64,000 nucleotides of DNA from Haematobia irritans (Eukaryota; Arthropoda; Insecta; Diptera; Muscidae): NCBI RefSeq assembly GCF_050003625.1, contig NC_134398.1, positions 95,007,674 to 95,071,673 of the forward strand, written 5' to 3'. A program made the translations under genes and the position numbers. Of this stretch, positions 11,677 to 22,828 are shown one piece after another. The notes under the pieces were generated by a model. That model searched no databases. It had not been told where the DNA came from and saw nothing but the letters and a program-made list of their open reading frames with translations. Position 1 is the stretch's first letter; every line of letters begins with the position of its first letter.

Positions 11677-12982
11677 GTGCAAAAAAGCAATAGAAAAAAA
11701 ATGTGGGGACTAAAACCAAAAATTGTGCATTGGCTATACACGGAGGTGGTTAGACCTATAATGCTATATGGTGTTGTAGTCTGGTGGCCGGCACTTCAGA
11801 AACCGACTTGTTTAGATAAAGTTCGGCGTATGGCGTGTTTGTGTATTTCAGGCGCATTCAGCAAGACAGGAACAAATTCCCTTAATGTCATGCTGCATCT
11901 ATTGCCTTTAGACATTTTGGCCAAACAGTCAGCTGCAACAACGGCTGTGCGGTTGCGCGAGCTATCGCTGTGGTCGGGAAAAAGTTACGGTCACAGTTCG
12001 GTCCTCAAAATAATGCCAGATGTGCCTAACGTAGTGGATTACACTTTGGCGAGACCACTTTTCGACAAAAAGTTTGAGACTCTAATCCCCAACAGTGAGG
12101 CGTGGTGCACACAGACCCCGGGGAATAAAGAATATATAGATTTCTTCACTCATGGCTCCAAATTGGATGGACAAGTGGGGTTCGGAGTATATTCTAATGA
12201 TCTGGAACTTCGAATAGCGATTACCTAATCAATGTAGTGTTTTTCAGGCTGAAATATTAGCAATAAGAGAGGTGGCGAATTGGCTGAGAAGTAATGTTCC
12301 AAAAAATGTGGGCATTAATATATACTCAGACAGTCAACCTGCAATAAAATCCTTGGACTCTGTGTTCCTCAACTCGAAAACGGCCATCGACTGCCGCAAA
12401 TCTCTCAATGAGATGGCTGAGCAGTACAATATTCACCTAATATGGGTGCCTGGCCATAGGAACATACCGGGAAACTGCGAAGCGGATGACTTGGCAAGGC
12501 TAGGGACTACCTTACATATTCCAGGGGAACTAGAATCTGTTGGTATGCCCCTGGCTACCTGCAAGCTCTTACTGCGTGAGAAGGCTGTTATGATGGCCAA
12601 TATTCGATGGGAGAATTGCAAGGGTTGTAACGACACCGAGCAAATATGGCCCCATTTAAACTTAAACCGCACACTAGATATGCTAATGTTCTCGAGACGT
12701 CGGATATCACTCCTGATATCTGCTATAACGGGTCGCTGCCTGATAGGCGAGTTTGCAAAAACTATTGGCGCGAATTATAATGACTATTGTATGAGCTGTC
12801 ATGATGCGGAGGAAAAAGAATCAATTAAACACCTCTTGTGTGAGTGTCCTGCATTTTATGTAAAGCGCAAGCAACTTTTAGGAGCATATAGCTTCAGATT
12901 ACTGGCGGATCTGGAAAACGTTAACTTAAGCAGTCTGCTAATGTTTTTGGAACAATCTGGTTGGTTCAGCGAAGAAAAATAA
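11677..12982 (+). pseudogene. LOA ORF2, RNase H and C-terminal part
   Basis: Two pieces (11677-12228, 12272-12982) separated by a frameshift/stop near 12,228. The first holds the post-RT region and the first RNase H strand, reading FFTHGSKLDGQVGFGVYS. The family usually has T-D-G-S here, so the first catalytic Asp appears replaced by His. The second has YSDSQPAIKSL, WVPGHRNIPGN and CEADDLARLG, then a Cys/His segment (CMSCHDAEEKESIKHLLCECP) typical of the LINE ORF2 C-terminus. It ends in a stop at 12980-12982, followed by ~140 bp of 3' UTR. Confidence 0.8.
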
Positions 12983-13122
12983 TGGAGAAGGTTCAGCGGT
13001 TAAAACTAGAAGTGCCCATATGTTATAGGTACTTTTAGTTAATGTGGTATCACAATGGACTGAATAGTCTAAGTGAGCCTGAATATTAATCGGGCTGCCA
13101 CTTTAACCTAACCTAACCTTCC

Positions 13123-13271
13123 ATCAAGATATCCGCACTATAGAGGAGCGGTACCAGGGACACTGGAATAAGCATATGATGGCGGACTATTGCTGGAGCA
13201 TTAAAAATAATCCCTCTAAACAAGATTATTTAAGAAAATCTTATAAAAGAAAATTTTTCGATGAGTTGTAA
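13123..13271 (+). pseudogene. Unassigned coding-like tail (49 codons)
   Basis: Directly after the LOA tail, one frame reads ...RTIEERYQGHWNKHMMADYCWS... and ends in KRKFFDEL and a stop at 13269-13271. The composition is protein-like (W, Y, C and K in an amphipathic pattern), and AATAAA follows about 65 bp later (~13,335). It could be the 3' end of an exon or of a retrocopy into which the LOA element inserted. I do not recognise the family with confidence. Confidence 0.35.
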
Positions 13272-13454
13272 TTACATTGTAATATTTGTGTATTCAAAGT
13301 TTTTATTTTTCTTAAAATTTATCTTTTTGTGTTAAATAAAAAAGTATAGTTGATAGAAATGAAAAAAAAAATCAATAGTTGTGGACCGATTATAATGAAA
13401 TAAAACTAATTTTATTCGAAATATATTTAACTAACTTTTTTTGCAATATATGTA

Positions 13455-14406
13455 CATCCTCACAAAAATCGCTTCTGTAACATATACTCCCAAACATATT
13501 TTGCTTCAAGCATATACATTTTTGGGTGTTGCCCAAACATTTATATGTTTGATCTCTTCCAATATATAATATGTTTGAAACCATATTGGTCTAAACAATA
13601 TATGTTTGGGTAGTCTAAGTTCCAAACATTTTGTATTTTTGCATCCAAATTCAATAATGTTGTCTTCCAAAAAACAATATGTTATTATGTGAACATAACA
13701 TAAAAATATTATATGCTTAAAAAAAATTCTCCCAAACAATATTGTGCTCAAAATTTTATTTATTTATTTATATATTTACAATCATAATGAATTATGAAAA
13801 TAAACAGGTAATATAGGTGCTAACAACATAGGTTTTCGACCTGAATGCTCAAAATTTTGTTTCTGCCTAATTGTATATTCCCTCAAATCTTTCTCACTTC
13901 CACGAGAGTTTTTAGTTCTTAGCACCTTTTTCTGTAATACAAACATTGTAGAAGAAATTATTCAATTTTATAATTTTTTTTATTTTAATTTTACCTTTTG
14001 CCGGACGGGGATTCGAACAGCGGACCACACAGTTTGTAAGGATCAAAGAAGTAGCTGATCAATTGCCCAAGGGAAAATAAAATGTTAATTTTGTAATAAC
14101 AAGCAACAACCACCAACATAATTCAATATCGTTCCCTGTTAAATAGCGCTCCAAGCTACTAAACACATATATGTTTATAGGCTATTTCCAAATTAATATA
14201 TGTTTGCATCCAAGCTATTATATTTACAAACATTTTATGTCCCAAACATAATATGTTCTAACATATTAACATATATGTCCCAAACATGTTATGCTAGTTT
14301 ATGAACATTATATGCTTGCACTCAAAAATATTGTGTTTAAAAATTTGTGTTCCAAACATATAATGTTTATAGCCAAACATATGAAAAACAGTCTTTTTCA
14401 TCCGTG
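13455..14406. mobile_element. TA-target TIR element, 'CAAACATAT' family, copy a
   Basis: Flanked by TA (13453-13454 and 14407-14408). The left end CATCCTCACAAAAATCGC is a mutated form of CACCCTCAAAAAAATCGC. The right end (reverse complement) is CACGGATGAAAAAGAC. The interior repeats short palindromic pieces such as 'ccaaacatat', 'atatgtttg' and 'cccaaacataatatg' many times. A degenerate half of the tRNA-like module (minus, ~13,998-14,075) is present. It has no transposase and is non-autonomous. Confidence 0.75.
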
Positions 14407-14407
14407 T

Positions 14408-15900
14408 AGCGGAAGTGCCTTAATTTTGAACATAACGGTATATCTCGAAAAGTCGAGCTGATAGAAAAAACCCATTTGCAGATTTGGATTCAGCGTCCCA
14501 AATGAAGGTGAGTATTAAGTTCGAGTTTAGCCGCTAAAATCGCTAAAGTGAAAACTAAATCAGTAAGAAAAATGCATGAAATTATACATAGTTGTTGCAA
14601 ATTTTTTTATTTGATGGGGAAAAGCCCAAAGCAAATTTTCACAAAGTTTGTATTCCTTAAAATGGATTATTAAAGAAAAGTAATCGTGAAAAAATGACGT
14701 TTTTAGCGGTTAAACTCGATCTTAATACCCACCTTAACCTTAAAACTGATATTCCATTCTTAATCAACAGAACCGTAACAAAAATAAACTTATTACATAC
14801 AAACACTTACCCATTAGAAAATGTTATTTATGTATGGAAATCGCGATTTATATCAATTCAGTAAATCGTGAATAAAATCAAAAGTTGTGCACCGATTGTA
14901 ATGAAATAAAGCTCATTTTATTGGAAATTTATTTAGCTAACTGTTTCTGAAATTGTTGTTCCATTTTGATTTTTTAGGATTTTTTAAAGATAAAAAATTT
15001 TTTTTGTCAAAAAATTCTTTTGCAAAACTTGAACGATATCTCTAAAACTATTTGGAAAATTGAAAAACAATGTAAAGACAGCTTAAAGAAAATATTGTAA
15101 GGGATTTTCTCATTTTTTTAATTTAATAATTGAACCGTTTTCAAGTTATTCCAATATGTGGCGGAAGTGCCTTAATTTTGAACATAACATAAATCGAGCT
15201 GATAGAAAAAACCAACAGCAGATTTGGATTCAGCGACCCCTAATTACTAATAATTTGGTACAAATTTCAAATCAACACGAAAAAGTTCAATTTTGTTCCC
15301 CTGTGTAATCCATTTTAAGGAATAGAAACTTTATGGCAATTTGCTTTGAGCTATTCCCTATCAAGTTATAATAAAATATGCTACAAATATGTATAATTTT
15401 ATGCCTTTTTTTACTGAGTTTAGCCGCTAAAGTGAAAACTATTTCACTTTAGCGGCTAAACTCGAACTTAATACCCACCTTTAGCCGCTAAAATCGTAAT
15501 TTTTTCACGATAACTTTTCTTTAATAATCCATTTTAAGGAATACAAACTTTGTGAAAATTTGCTGTTGGGCTATTCCCCATCAAGTTATAATGAAACCTG
15601 CAACAAATGTGTATAATTTTATGCCTTTTTTAATGATTTAGTTTTCACTTTAAGGTGGGTATTAAGTTCGAGTTTAGCCGCTAAAATCGTCATTTTTTCA
15701 CTAAAATGAAAACTAAATCAGTAAAAAAATGCATAAAATTATGCCGATTTCATGCAGATTTCATTATAACGAGATAGGGAATAGCCCAAAGCAAATTTTC
15801 ACAAAGTTTGTTTTCCTTAAAATGGATTATTAAAGAAAAGTAATCGTGAAAAAATTACGATTTTAGCAATTTGATGTAATCGATTCATCAATACGATGTC
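14408..15900. repeat. Cluster of short TIR elements ('GGTGGGTATTAAGTTCGAG' family)
   Basis: Several ~240-bp copies and partial copies, for example 14,506-14,740, ~15,410-15,650 and 15,652-15,870. TIRs read AAGGTGGGTATTAAGTTC and gagtttagccgctaaaatcg, with a conserved 'cttttctttaataatccat' core. Copies sit head-to-tail or share ends. Two copies of an outer unit ('cggaagtgccttaattttgaac') lie at 14,410 and 15,163. No coding sequence is present. Confidence 0.65.
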
Positions 15901-16243
15901 ATCAAATTGATAAATTGATTATTAGAAATATTTTCTACGACACTTTTAATAAAGAACCATATTGTTTTTTTATTTTAATTAAATTTAAATTTTATTTATT
16001 TGAAATATGTACAACTAACGAAGTAAAAACGTATACAAAATTTTTCATACACATCTACCAAAGCTGTTGATTTTGATAAATTGACCATCTTGACACACAA
16101 ACATTCTGTTACCTTAATTAGTGTTTATATTACCAAGTTTTATGGGTTCATCCTGTGGAGTAAAAAAATAATAAAGAAGAATTTAAAAATGGAAATTTTA
16201 AATTATTGTAAAATATATTCGATATTTTTAGAACAAAATTTAA
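15901..16243. other. Flank of BEL-1, no gene supported
   Basis: AT-rich. An open frame beginning at 16,081 runs into the BEL-1 LTR and is not convincing. This is the pre-insertion locus, and it continues at 31,043. Confidence 0.5.
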
Positions 16244-16288
16244 CTCACTGTTTAAGTTCAAATTCGTATGGTCAAAATTTATTCGTTA

Positions 16289-16521
16289 AGGTAGGTACTA
16301 TGTTCTGTTTTCATGTTGAAATTTTCGCGGTTACTTTATTAAAACACTTCAATATGAAGCAGATAAATTAACTCACTTGACGCGCAGATTCTTTTTCCTA
16401 TAGATTTCGGCGAGACTTTACAGGAATATGTTTATTTACATTTATAATTTTGATTATATAAGGAAAAGTAATCGCGAAAATAAAGTGGTTTTCAACTCGA
16501 AAACCGAACATAGTACCCACC
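16289..16521. mobile_element. 233-bp TIR element in BEL-1 5' LTR
   Basis: Ends are AGGTAGGTACTATGTTC and, in reverse, AGGTGGGTACTATGTTC. TTA flanks both sides (16,286-16,288 and 16,522-16,524). It has no coding capacity. The TIR is shared with the larger fold-back element at 16,717 and with short copies at 35.99 kb. Confidence 0.8.
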
Positions 16522-17929
16522 TTTAGATGGGGACTTAGAATATTGTAAAATGACAATTTCCCCCTCGTTAGAAAATGTACCCTAAGCTCAGGATGCAGCT
16601 GTGCTTTCAGCACAATTCGTTACATTTTTTCTAACGAGTCGCGCCATTACCTTGCGGCGTCTAAGTTTTTGTTATTATTCGTTACTGGATTACGTCCGTC
16701 CAACGATTGTTTTGTAAAGGCCAGTACTCTGTTCGGTTTTCGCGTTGAAACTCCATACAAAACCAAAACATGCGAAAAACTAGCGAAATTTTTTCCATTT
16801 GTGGTACTTGGTTTTTTTTTCGAGTTGAAAAACTGACGTAACTCGCGTAGTCAGTATTTTCATAACATGGCGCCATTTGCAATGTGAATTAAGAAATAAT
16901 TTATTTATTAAATTGATTTTTGTGAATTTATAACATAAAAGTGGATCTGATTATTATTTAAAAATGTAATCTGATGATTGATAAAACAAAGTATAACATG
17001 GAATTGTATTTCCATAATAAACTAGCAACAATATCTAGCCACTCCCTACTATATGGTAGAATATAATGTACATATATAACATGAAATTTAAACACAAATG
17101 TTAACAAAATAAAAGCTTATTATATTTTGAATTATATTTTACAATAGTTTCATTTGTACTGGACATCGGGATAATAAACACAAAACATAATTTAAACAAA
17201 AGGAGGCACAGCAATTGATGTTCCAAAACAAGCATTAGCACTTCAACCAACATGTATAGTACCGAGGTTGCAATGAATGGAATCACAAGAATTAATTGCT
17301 ATGTTCCAAAAAATAAAATGCAGCACTGTAAAATTAGTTTTTAAATTCCAAAGATATTCGTAAAATAACTTTGCCTGCTTCTTCTTTTTCAAATTATTTA
17401 TTTTGTATGCGTGTGTGTGTAAATCGAGCCACTAGTTGCGTATGTATATGTAATCATTTCGTGACAGTCTGCGATGTTGTCAATACATTTCGACGAAATA
17501 AACGCAAAATAGTCCCAAAATGGCTGTTTTTTCCCCTCAAAATATATTGTCAACACTATCATTTTTCAACGCGAAACAATGATTGAGTGGAACTTTTTTC
17601 GCACCAACAAACAGAGTACCGACCTTAAGGTGGGTACTATGTTTGTTGGCACGAAAAAAACTTCACTTAACCATTCTTTCGCGTTGAAAAATGAGAGTGT
17701 TGACAATAGATTTCGAACGAAGAAAACAGCTATTTTGGAACTATTCTGCGTTTATTTCTCAGCAATTTAATTGACAACATCGCCAAACGTCATAATATTT
17801 TTACGTATACATACGCAGCAGCTGATTGTTTACATACACGCATTCATAATAATTTTTTTGAAGTGTTTTTCTACCAGTTTTTGAATTGTTTTGAACCAAA
17901 TCTCACAAAGCACTGGACAATAATAATCC

Positions 17930-18805
17930 AAATGGATTCCGTCAATTTGTTATGCAAACTTTTACATCTGAAGCAATTGACAATCCGTTCAGCAACAAAC
18001 TTAATTCAGCAACAAAACAATTGGTGAAAAACGCTACTCGTTCATTGGAATATGCCGAAAAGAAGACACATAAGGAACAAAATCATCATAGTTTGAATAA
18101 AGTCAAATATCTTAAAATCGTCGTTATCACACCACCATGGAAAGACAAATGCGTGTGAGAATTTTCAAGCAAAATCTAAAAATCATACAGGATTTGAATG
18201 CAAATGAGCGTGGTAGTGCCATATATGGTATCGCTGAATTTGCTGATTTGACCAGTACCGAATATAAACAACGTACCGGCATATGGCAACGATATGAGGG
18301 TAATGCTGCTTTAACTCCTTAAACTGAAATTCCAGACATTGAATTGTCCAAAGAATTCGATTGGAGAGAAAAGGTCAATGTGGCTTTTGCTGGGCTTTTA
18401 GTGTTACCGGCAATGTCGAAGATTTGCATGATTTCAGGACTGATAAACTGGAACGATATTCCGAGCAGGAATTATTAGATTGTGATACAATAGATTCAGC
18501 TTGTAATGGTGGTTTGCCCGATAATGCTTATGATGCCATTGAGAAAATTGGAGGTTTAGGACTTGAACTTGAAATGAATTTCCCTATCATGCACGCAAAG
18601 AACAATGCCGCTTCAATACATCGAAAATCCATGTTAAAGTAAAAGGTCATGTTGATTTACCCAAAAACTCATACATGTGGTGGCTGTCTGCACAACTCTT
18701 TGAAAGGTTTTTGTGCAGCCATCATGGAAATACAAACCATACCATTTCTCATACTTAGTACCACCACTCCATACCCAATAAATTTTCATCTAGTTTTTTT
18801 TCTCA
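17930..18805 (+). pseudogene. Cathepsin F-like cysteine protease retrocopy
   Basis: Intronless papain-family (C1A) remains. A prodomain (I29-like) stretch reads VRIFKQNLKIIQDLNANE...GIAEFADLTSTEYK. The mature start FDWREK joins GQCGFCWAFSVTGNVE with a frameshift and loss of about eight residues. Then come YSEQELLDCD and CNGGLPDNAYDAI. The catalytic Cys is present but the preceding Ser is Phe. An in-frame stop lies at about 18,320, and no His/Asn catalytic segment is found. The wording resembles the fly cathepsin F-like gene (CG12163 type). The lack of introns suggests an mRNA-derived copy, now sitting inside a fold-back element. Confidence 0.8.
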
Positions 18806-18813
18806 CATATATA

Positions 18814-20119
18814 AAGGGTGATTCTTTTGAGGTTAGGATTTTCATGCATTAGTATTTGACAGATCACGTGGGATTTCAGACATGGTGTCAAAGAGAAAGA
18901 TGCTCAGTATGCTTTGACATTTCATCATGAATAGACTTACTAACGAGCAACGCTTGCAAATCATTGAATTTTATTACCAAAATCAGTGTTCGGTTCGAAA
19001 TGTGTTTCGCGCTTTACGTCCGATTTATGGTCTACATAATCGACCAAGTGAGCAAACAATTAATGCGATTGTGACCAAGTTTCGCACTCAGTTTACTTTA
19101 TTGGACATTAAACCAACCACACGAATGCGTACAGTGCGTACAGAAGAGAATATTGCGTCTGTTTCTGAGAGTGTTGCTGAAGACCGTGAAATGTCGATTC
19201 GTCGCCGTTCGCAGCAATTGGGTTTGTGTTATTCGACCACATGGAAGATTTTACGCAAAGATCTTGGTGTAAAACCGTATAAAATACAGCTCGTGCAAGA
19301 ACTGAAGCCGAACGATCTGCCACAACGTCGAATTTTCAGTGAATGGGCCCTAGAAAAGTTGGCAGAAAATCCGCTTTTTTATCGACAAATTTTGTTCAGC
19401 GATGAGGCTCATTTCTGGTTGAATGGCTACGTAAATAAGCAAAATTTCCGCATTTGGAGTGAAGAGCAACCAGAAGCCGTTCAAGAACTGCCCATGCATC
19501 CCGAAAAATGCACTGTTTGGTGTGGTTTGTACGCTGGTGGAATCATTGGACCGTATTTTTTCAAAGATGCTGTTGGACGCAACGTTACGGTGAATGGCGA
19601 TCGCTATCGTTCGATGCTAACAAACTTTTTGTTGCCAAAAATGGAAGAACTGAACTTGGTTGACATGTGGTTTCAACAAGATGGCGCTACATGCCACACA
19701 GCTCGCGATTCTATGGCCATTTTGAGGGAAAACTTCGGAGAACAATTCATCTCAAGAAATGGACCGGTAAGTTGGCCACCAAGATCATGCGATTTGACGC
19801 CTTTAGACTGTTTTTTGTGGGGCTACGTCAAGTCTAAAGTCTACAGAAATAAGCCAGCAACTATTCCAGCTTTGGAAGACAACATTTCCGAAGAAATTCG
19901 GGCTATTCCGGCCGAAATGCTCGAAAAAGTTGCCCAAAATTGGACTTTCCGAATGGACCACCTAAGACGCAGCCGCGGTCAACATTTAAATGAAATTATC
20001 TTCAAAAAGTAAATGTCATGGACCAATCTAACGTTTCAAATAAAGAACCGATGAGATTTTGCAAATTTTATGCGTTTTTTTAAAAAAGAAAGTTATCAAG
20101 CTCTTAACAAATCACCCTT
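18814..20119 (+). mobile_element. DD41D Tc1/mariner element (rosa-like), apparently intact
   Basis: A 1,306-bp element flanked by TA (18,812-18,813 and 20,120-20,121). The terminal inverted repeats begin AAGGGTGATT. It holds one uninterrupted 361-codon transposase gene. It sits inside or just after the cathepsin retrocopy and is the only DNA transposon here with a complete-looking transposase. Confidence 0.9.
18927..20012 (+). CDS. Tc1/mariner transposase, DD41D type
   Basis: 361 residues. The N-terminal half is a paired-like helix-turn-helix region (LTNEQRLQIIEFYYQNQCSV...; second HTH around RRRSQQLGLCYSTTWKIL) that binds the terminal repeats. The catalytic domain carries D159 (FSDEAHF), D252 (QQDGATCH) and D294 (LTPLDCF), with 41 residues between the last two, which defines the DD41D (rosa/Visitor-like) group. 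'WPPRSCDLTPLD' replaces the usual 'SPDLxPxD'. The enzyme would cut and paste at TA. There are no stops or frameshifts, and the ATG lies 113 bp inside the left end. TIR elements elsewhere in the window have different termini, so it is not obviously their driver. Confidence 0.9.
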   Translation: MNRLTNEQRLQIIEFYYQNQCSVRNVFRALRPIYGLHNRPSEQTINAIVTKFRTQFTLLDIKPTTRMRTVRTEENIASVSESVAEDREMSIRRRSQQLGLCYSTTWKILRKDLGVKPYKIQLVQELKPNDLPQRRIFSEWALEKLAENPLFYRQILFSDEAHFWLNGYVNKQNFRIWSEEQPEAVQELPMHPEKCTVWCGLYAGGIIGPYFFKDAVGRNVTVNGDRYRSMLTNFLLPKMEELNLVDMWFQQDGATCHTARDSMAILRENFGEQFISRNGPVSWPPRSCDLTPLDCFLWGYVKSKVYRNKPATIPALEDNISEEIRAIPAEMLEKVAQNWTFRMDHLRRSRGQHLNEIIFKK

Positions 20120-20399
20120 TATTTTTTCTTCGTCTTACGATATTGTTATTTCCTTATTATTTTTTGTCAAACGAAAGTATAGTGTATAATGTAAAGTTCA
20201 TATTCAAATTCAATAAACTTAAGCCCATAACTCACGTTCAAGGGTAGTTCCTAAGCCAAAGTCACTGTTCCCGACTTATAATTCGTCACAAAGGGATGTT
20301 AGAGATCTATACCAGAGAATATCTCAGTCACGTAATAAAATTGAATTGATAAAATGCAAGATATATGGACAATGAATGTCGCTGAGTGAAATTTAAAAG

Positions 20400-21560
20400 C
20401 AACAAAAGTCTAAAGTCGGGCGGGCCGACTATATATGCACCACTTTGTGATCTACATTTTCGATACCATCTGAAATCCTCCAAATTTATTGGGTGATATA
20501 TATGAAGGTTTATGTTCCCATATACATACTTTTAAATCTGAACCGACAATATATTTAAGACTTCTTAGACATTTTTTGACTTAAAATTTAAGTCGGTTAA
20601 ATCGGTTAACGCCCTATGGCGATAGATATTTATTAGAAATAAAGTTCAATTCGAGTCATTTTTACAAGTTTTCGACTAACAGTGACGATTTTACAATGTA
20701 TTTTGATCATTTTTCTCGAAATCAGAAAAAATATATATGGGAGCTATATCTAAATCTGAACCGATTTCAACCAAATTTGGCACGCAGAGCAACAAAGCTA
20801 ATTCTACACCCTGTACAAAATTTCAACAAAATTCGAGTAAAAACTTGGCCTCTTTGGTCATATGAGTCTAAATCGGGTGAAAGATATATATGGGAGCTAT
20901 ATCTAAATCTGAACTAATTGTTTTCCTAGTGCAAAATTTTAAGCAAATTGCGCTAAAACTATGGCTTCTGTGATCATATAGGTCCAAATCGGGACTTAAA
21001 TCTGAATCGATTTCAATAAAATTTAGCACACTTGACTTTACTGGTAATTGTAATCCTAGTGCAAAATTTCATCCAAATCAGGGTAAATCTCAGGCGTCTG
21101 GGCCCATATAAGTGCATATCGGAAGAATGATATATATGGGAGCTATATCCAAATCTGAACCGATTTCAATAAAATTTGGCACACTAGACTATACTACTAA
21201 TTGTTCTCCTAGTGCAAAATTTCAACCAAATTGGGGTAAAACTTTGGCTTCTGGCCCCATATAAGTACATATCGGGCGAACGATATATATGGGAGCTATA
21301 TCTAACTCTAAACCGATTTCTTTCAAAATCAATAGGGTTCTATTCTGATCCAAAAAACATAATTGTGTCAAATTTGAAGTCGATTGGGCTTAAATTGCGA
21401 CCTAGGCATTGATTACAAAAATGTGTTCACAGACAGACGGACATGGCTATATCGACTCAGGAACCCACCCTGAGCATGTTTGCCAAAGACACCATGTCTA
21501 TCTCGTCTCCTTCTGGGTATTGCAAACATATGCACTAAATTATAAAACCCTGTATAGGGT
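20400..21560. repeat. ~150-bp repeat array, inverse of the 1-1.3 kb array
   Basis: Units around 20,732, 20,883, 21,130 and 21,284 share 'atatatgggagctatatc' and 'aatctgaaccgatttc'. The array begins near 'gggcgggccgactatatatg' and ends 'ccctgtatagggtataac', with 'cagacggacatggctatatc' before the end. Small ORFs across it are repeat artefacts. Confidence 0.7.
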
Positions 21561-22378
21561 ATAACTTTTTATTTATGTGGCATAAACATTTACCATATAT
21601 TTTTGGTATAACTTTGTTCAGAACAACTAATTTTATTTTTGGAACATAGAAAATTATTCTTGTGATTCCATTCGTTGCAACCATAGTACTGCATCATCAA
21701 TAGCACTGCCTCCTTTATATTTACCATGAAATGACAGCATAAATTGTGTTTATTATCCCGATGCCCAGTAAAAAGAAACGATTGTAAAATGAACTTCGCT
21801 AAATAGAGCTAACATAGAGTTAACATTTTTCTATAAATTTCGTGTTATATACATTATTTCTATTCAATCATGTAGTAGGGGCGGCTAGATGGTGGTTGCT
21901 AGTTTATTACGAAAATACCACTCCATGTTATATTTATTTCGTCAATCGATCTATACAATTTTAAATAACAACGCGAACCACTTTTGCATTATAATTTAAC
22001 ACAAATCATTTGAATAAATAAATTATTTCTTAATTCGCATTACAAATGGCGCCATGTTTTCAAACTAACTAATCTCAACATATGGAAGGATTTAACATGA
22101 CCTAATTAGGGACTATGCGCTTTATGTCACTTTTTCAACTCGAAAAAAAAAACAAAGTATCACAAACGAAAAAATATTTCGGTAGTTTTTCGCATTTTTG
22201 GTTTTGTATGGGATTTCGCTGCGGAAACCGAACATAGTACCTACCTTTAAAAGGTAAATTAATCTTCCAAAAAATTCAATAAAATTACGTTTTATTGAAA
22301 CATTATTAAAAAGAAAAACTAAATCCTTGTGTTTTTATTTATTTTATTTCTCGGTGCTACGCATTCATTGGTCCTTCG

Positions 22379-22396
22379 AGCCGGATCCTTGCTTGC
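22379..22396 (+). promoter_or_regulatory. BEL-1 primer binding site (tRNA-Tyr-like)
   Basis: TGGTCCTTCGAGCCGGAT lies one base after the LTR end. It is the complement of a tRNA 3' end CCGGCTCGAAGGA-CCA, which from memory fits insect tRNA-Tyr. BEL-2 has the same site with one change. The third copy (58,415 on) has it mutated. Confidence 0.8.
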
Positions 22397-22828
22397 AGCA
22401 ATTAATAAAGGGTTTTCTTTTTCTTTTCCAAAGGAAGGTGCTCATCATTTTGAAGCAACAACAAAAAGCAGACAGTTTGCAGCCATATTTGTGGAGAATT
22501 TAAATTGAAAATTTATTTAAATAATTATATATCAACACACAGGTGCGTATGTCAGTGTTTTATTAAAATAATTCAGCAAATCGCGAGTGTTTTAAATTTA
22601 AACCGCGGTCGTTTTACAACATCGATTCAATTATTTCATTTTGCCGACGGCAAATTGCATTTCAAAAAACACACATTCGTTGCTACATACGTACGTACGT
22701 TTCTTTCGTTTGTTTAATTTCGTTTTGCTAAAAGATATTCAAGTGAAAGAATAATCAAAATAAAAAGTGAAAAAATCTATTGTATATATTGGTGTTGTGT
22801 GGTGAATTTAAACGTTGACAATTGCTTA

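Larger units (their letters stand above)
8405..13119 (+). mobile_element. LOA-clade non-LTR retrotransposon, degenerate
   Basis: Order: gag-like ORF with DUF4780-type region, apurinic endonuclease, RT (YADD), RNase H, then a short 3' UTR ending 'taacctaacctaacc'. The presence of RNase H after RT, the DUF4780-like gag and the tail fit the LOA clade. The coding region is broken into at least six pieces by stops and frameshifts. No clean 5' end is visible because it abuts another gag fragment and the TA tract. Confidence 0.8.
16717..22247. mobile_element. Fold-back TIR element in BEL-1 5' LTR
   Basis: Flanked by TA (16,715-16,716 and 22,248-22,249). It consists of a 910-bp left arm (16,717-17,626) and an inverted diverged copy (17,627-22,247) meeting head-on at 'cctt|aagg'. 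The right copy is enlarged by a ~3.7-kb block (about 17,870-21,590) holding a cathepsin pseudogene, a DD41D element and a repeat array. Outer and inner ends all begin AAGGtcgGTACTxTGTT. No transposase of its own is visible. Confidence 0.75.
16249..22377 (+). repeat. BEL-1 5' LTR, split in three
   Basis: The pieces are 16,249-16,288, 16,522-16,716 and 22,248-22,377. Each piece aligns with consecutive parts of the 3' LTR at 30,684-31,037 and of the third copy at 58,061-58,413. Removal of the two insertions with one TA/TTA copy recovers the LTR order exactly. Confidence 0.9.

Noticed and set aside
16081..16371. 96-residue plus-strand ORF as a host gene
   Set aside because: It crosses the BEL-1 target duplication and LTR start; no domain seen.
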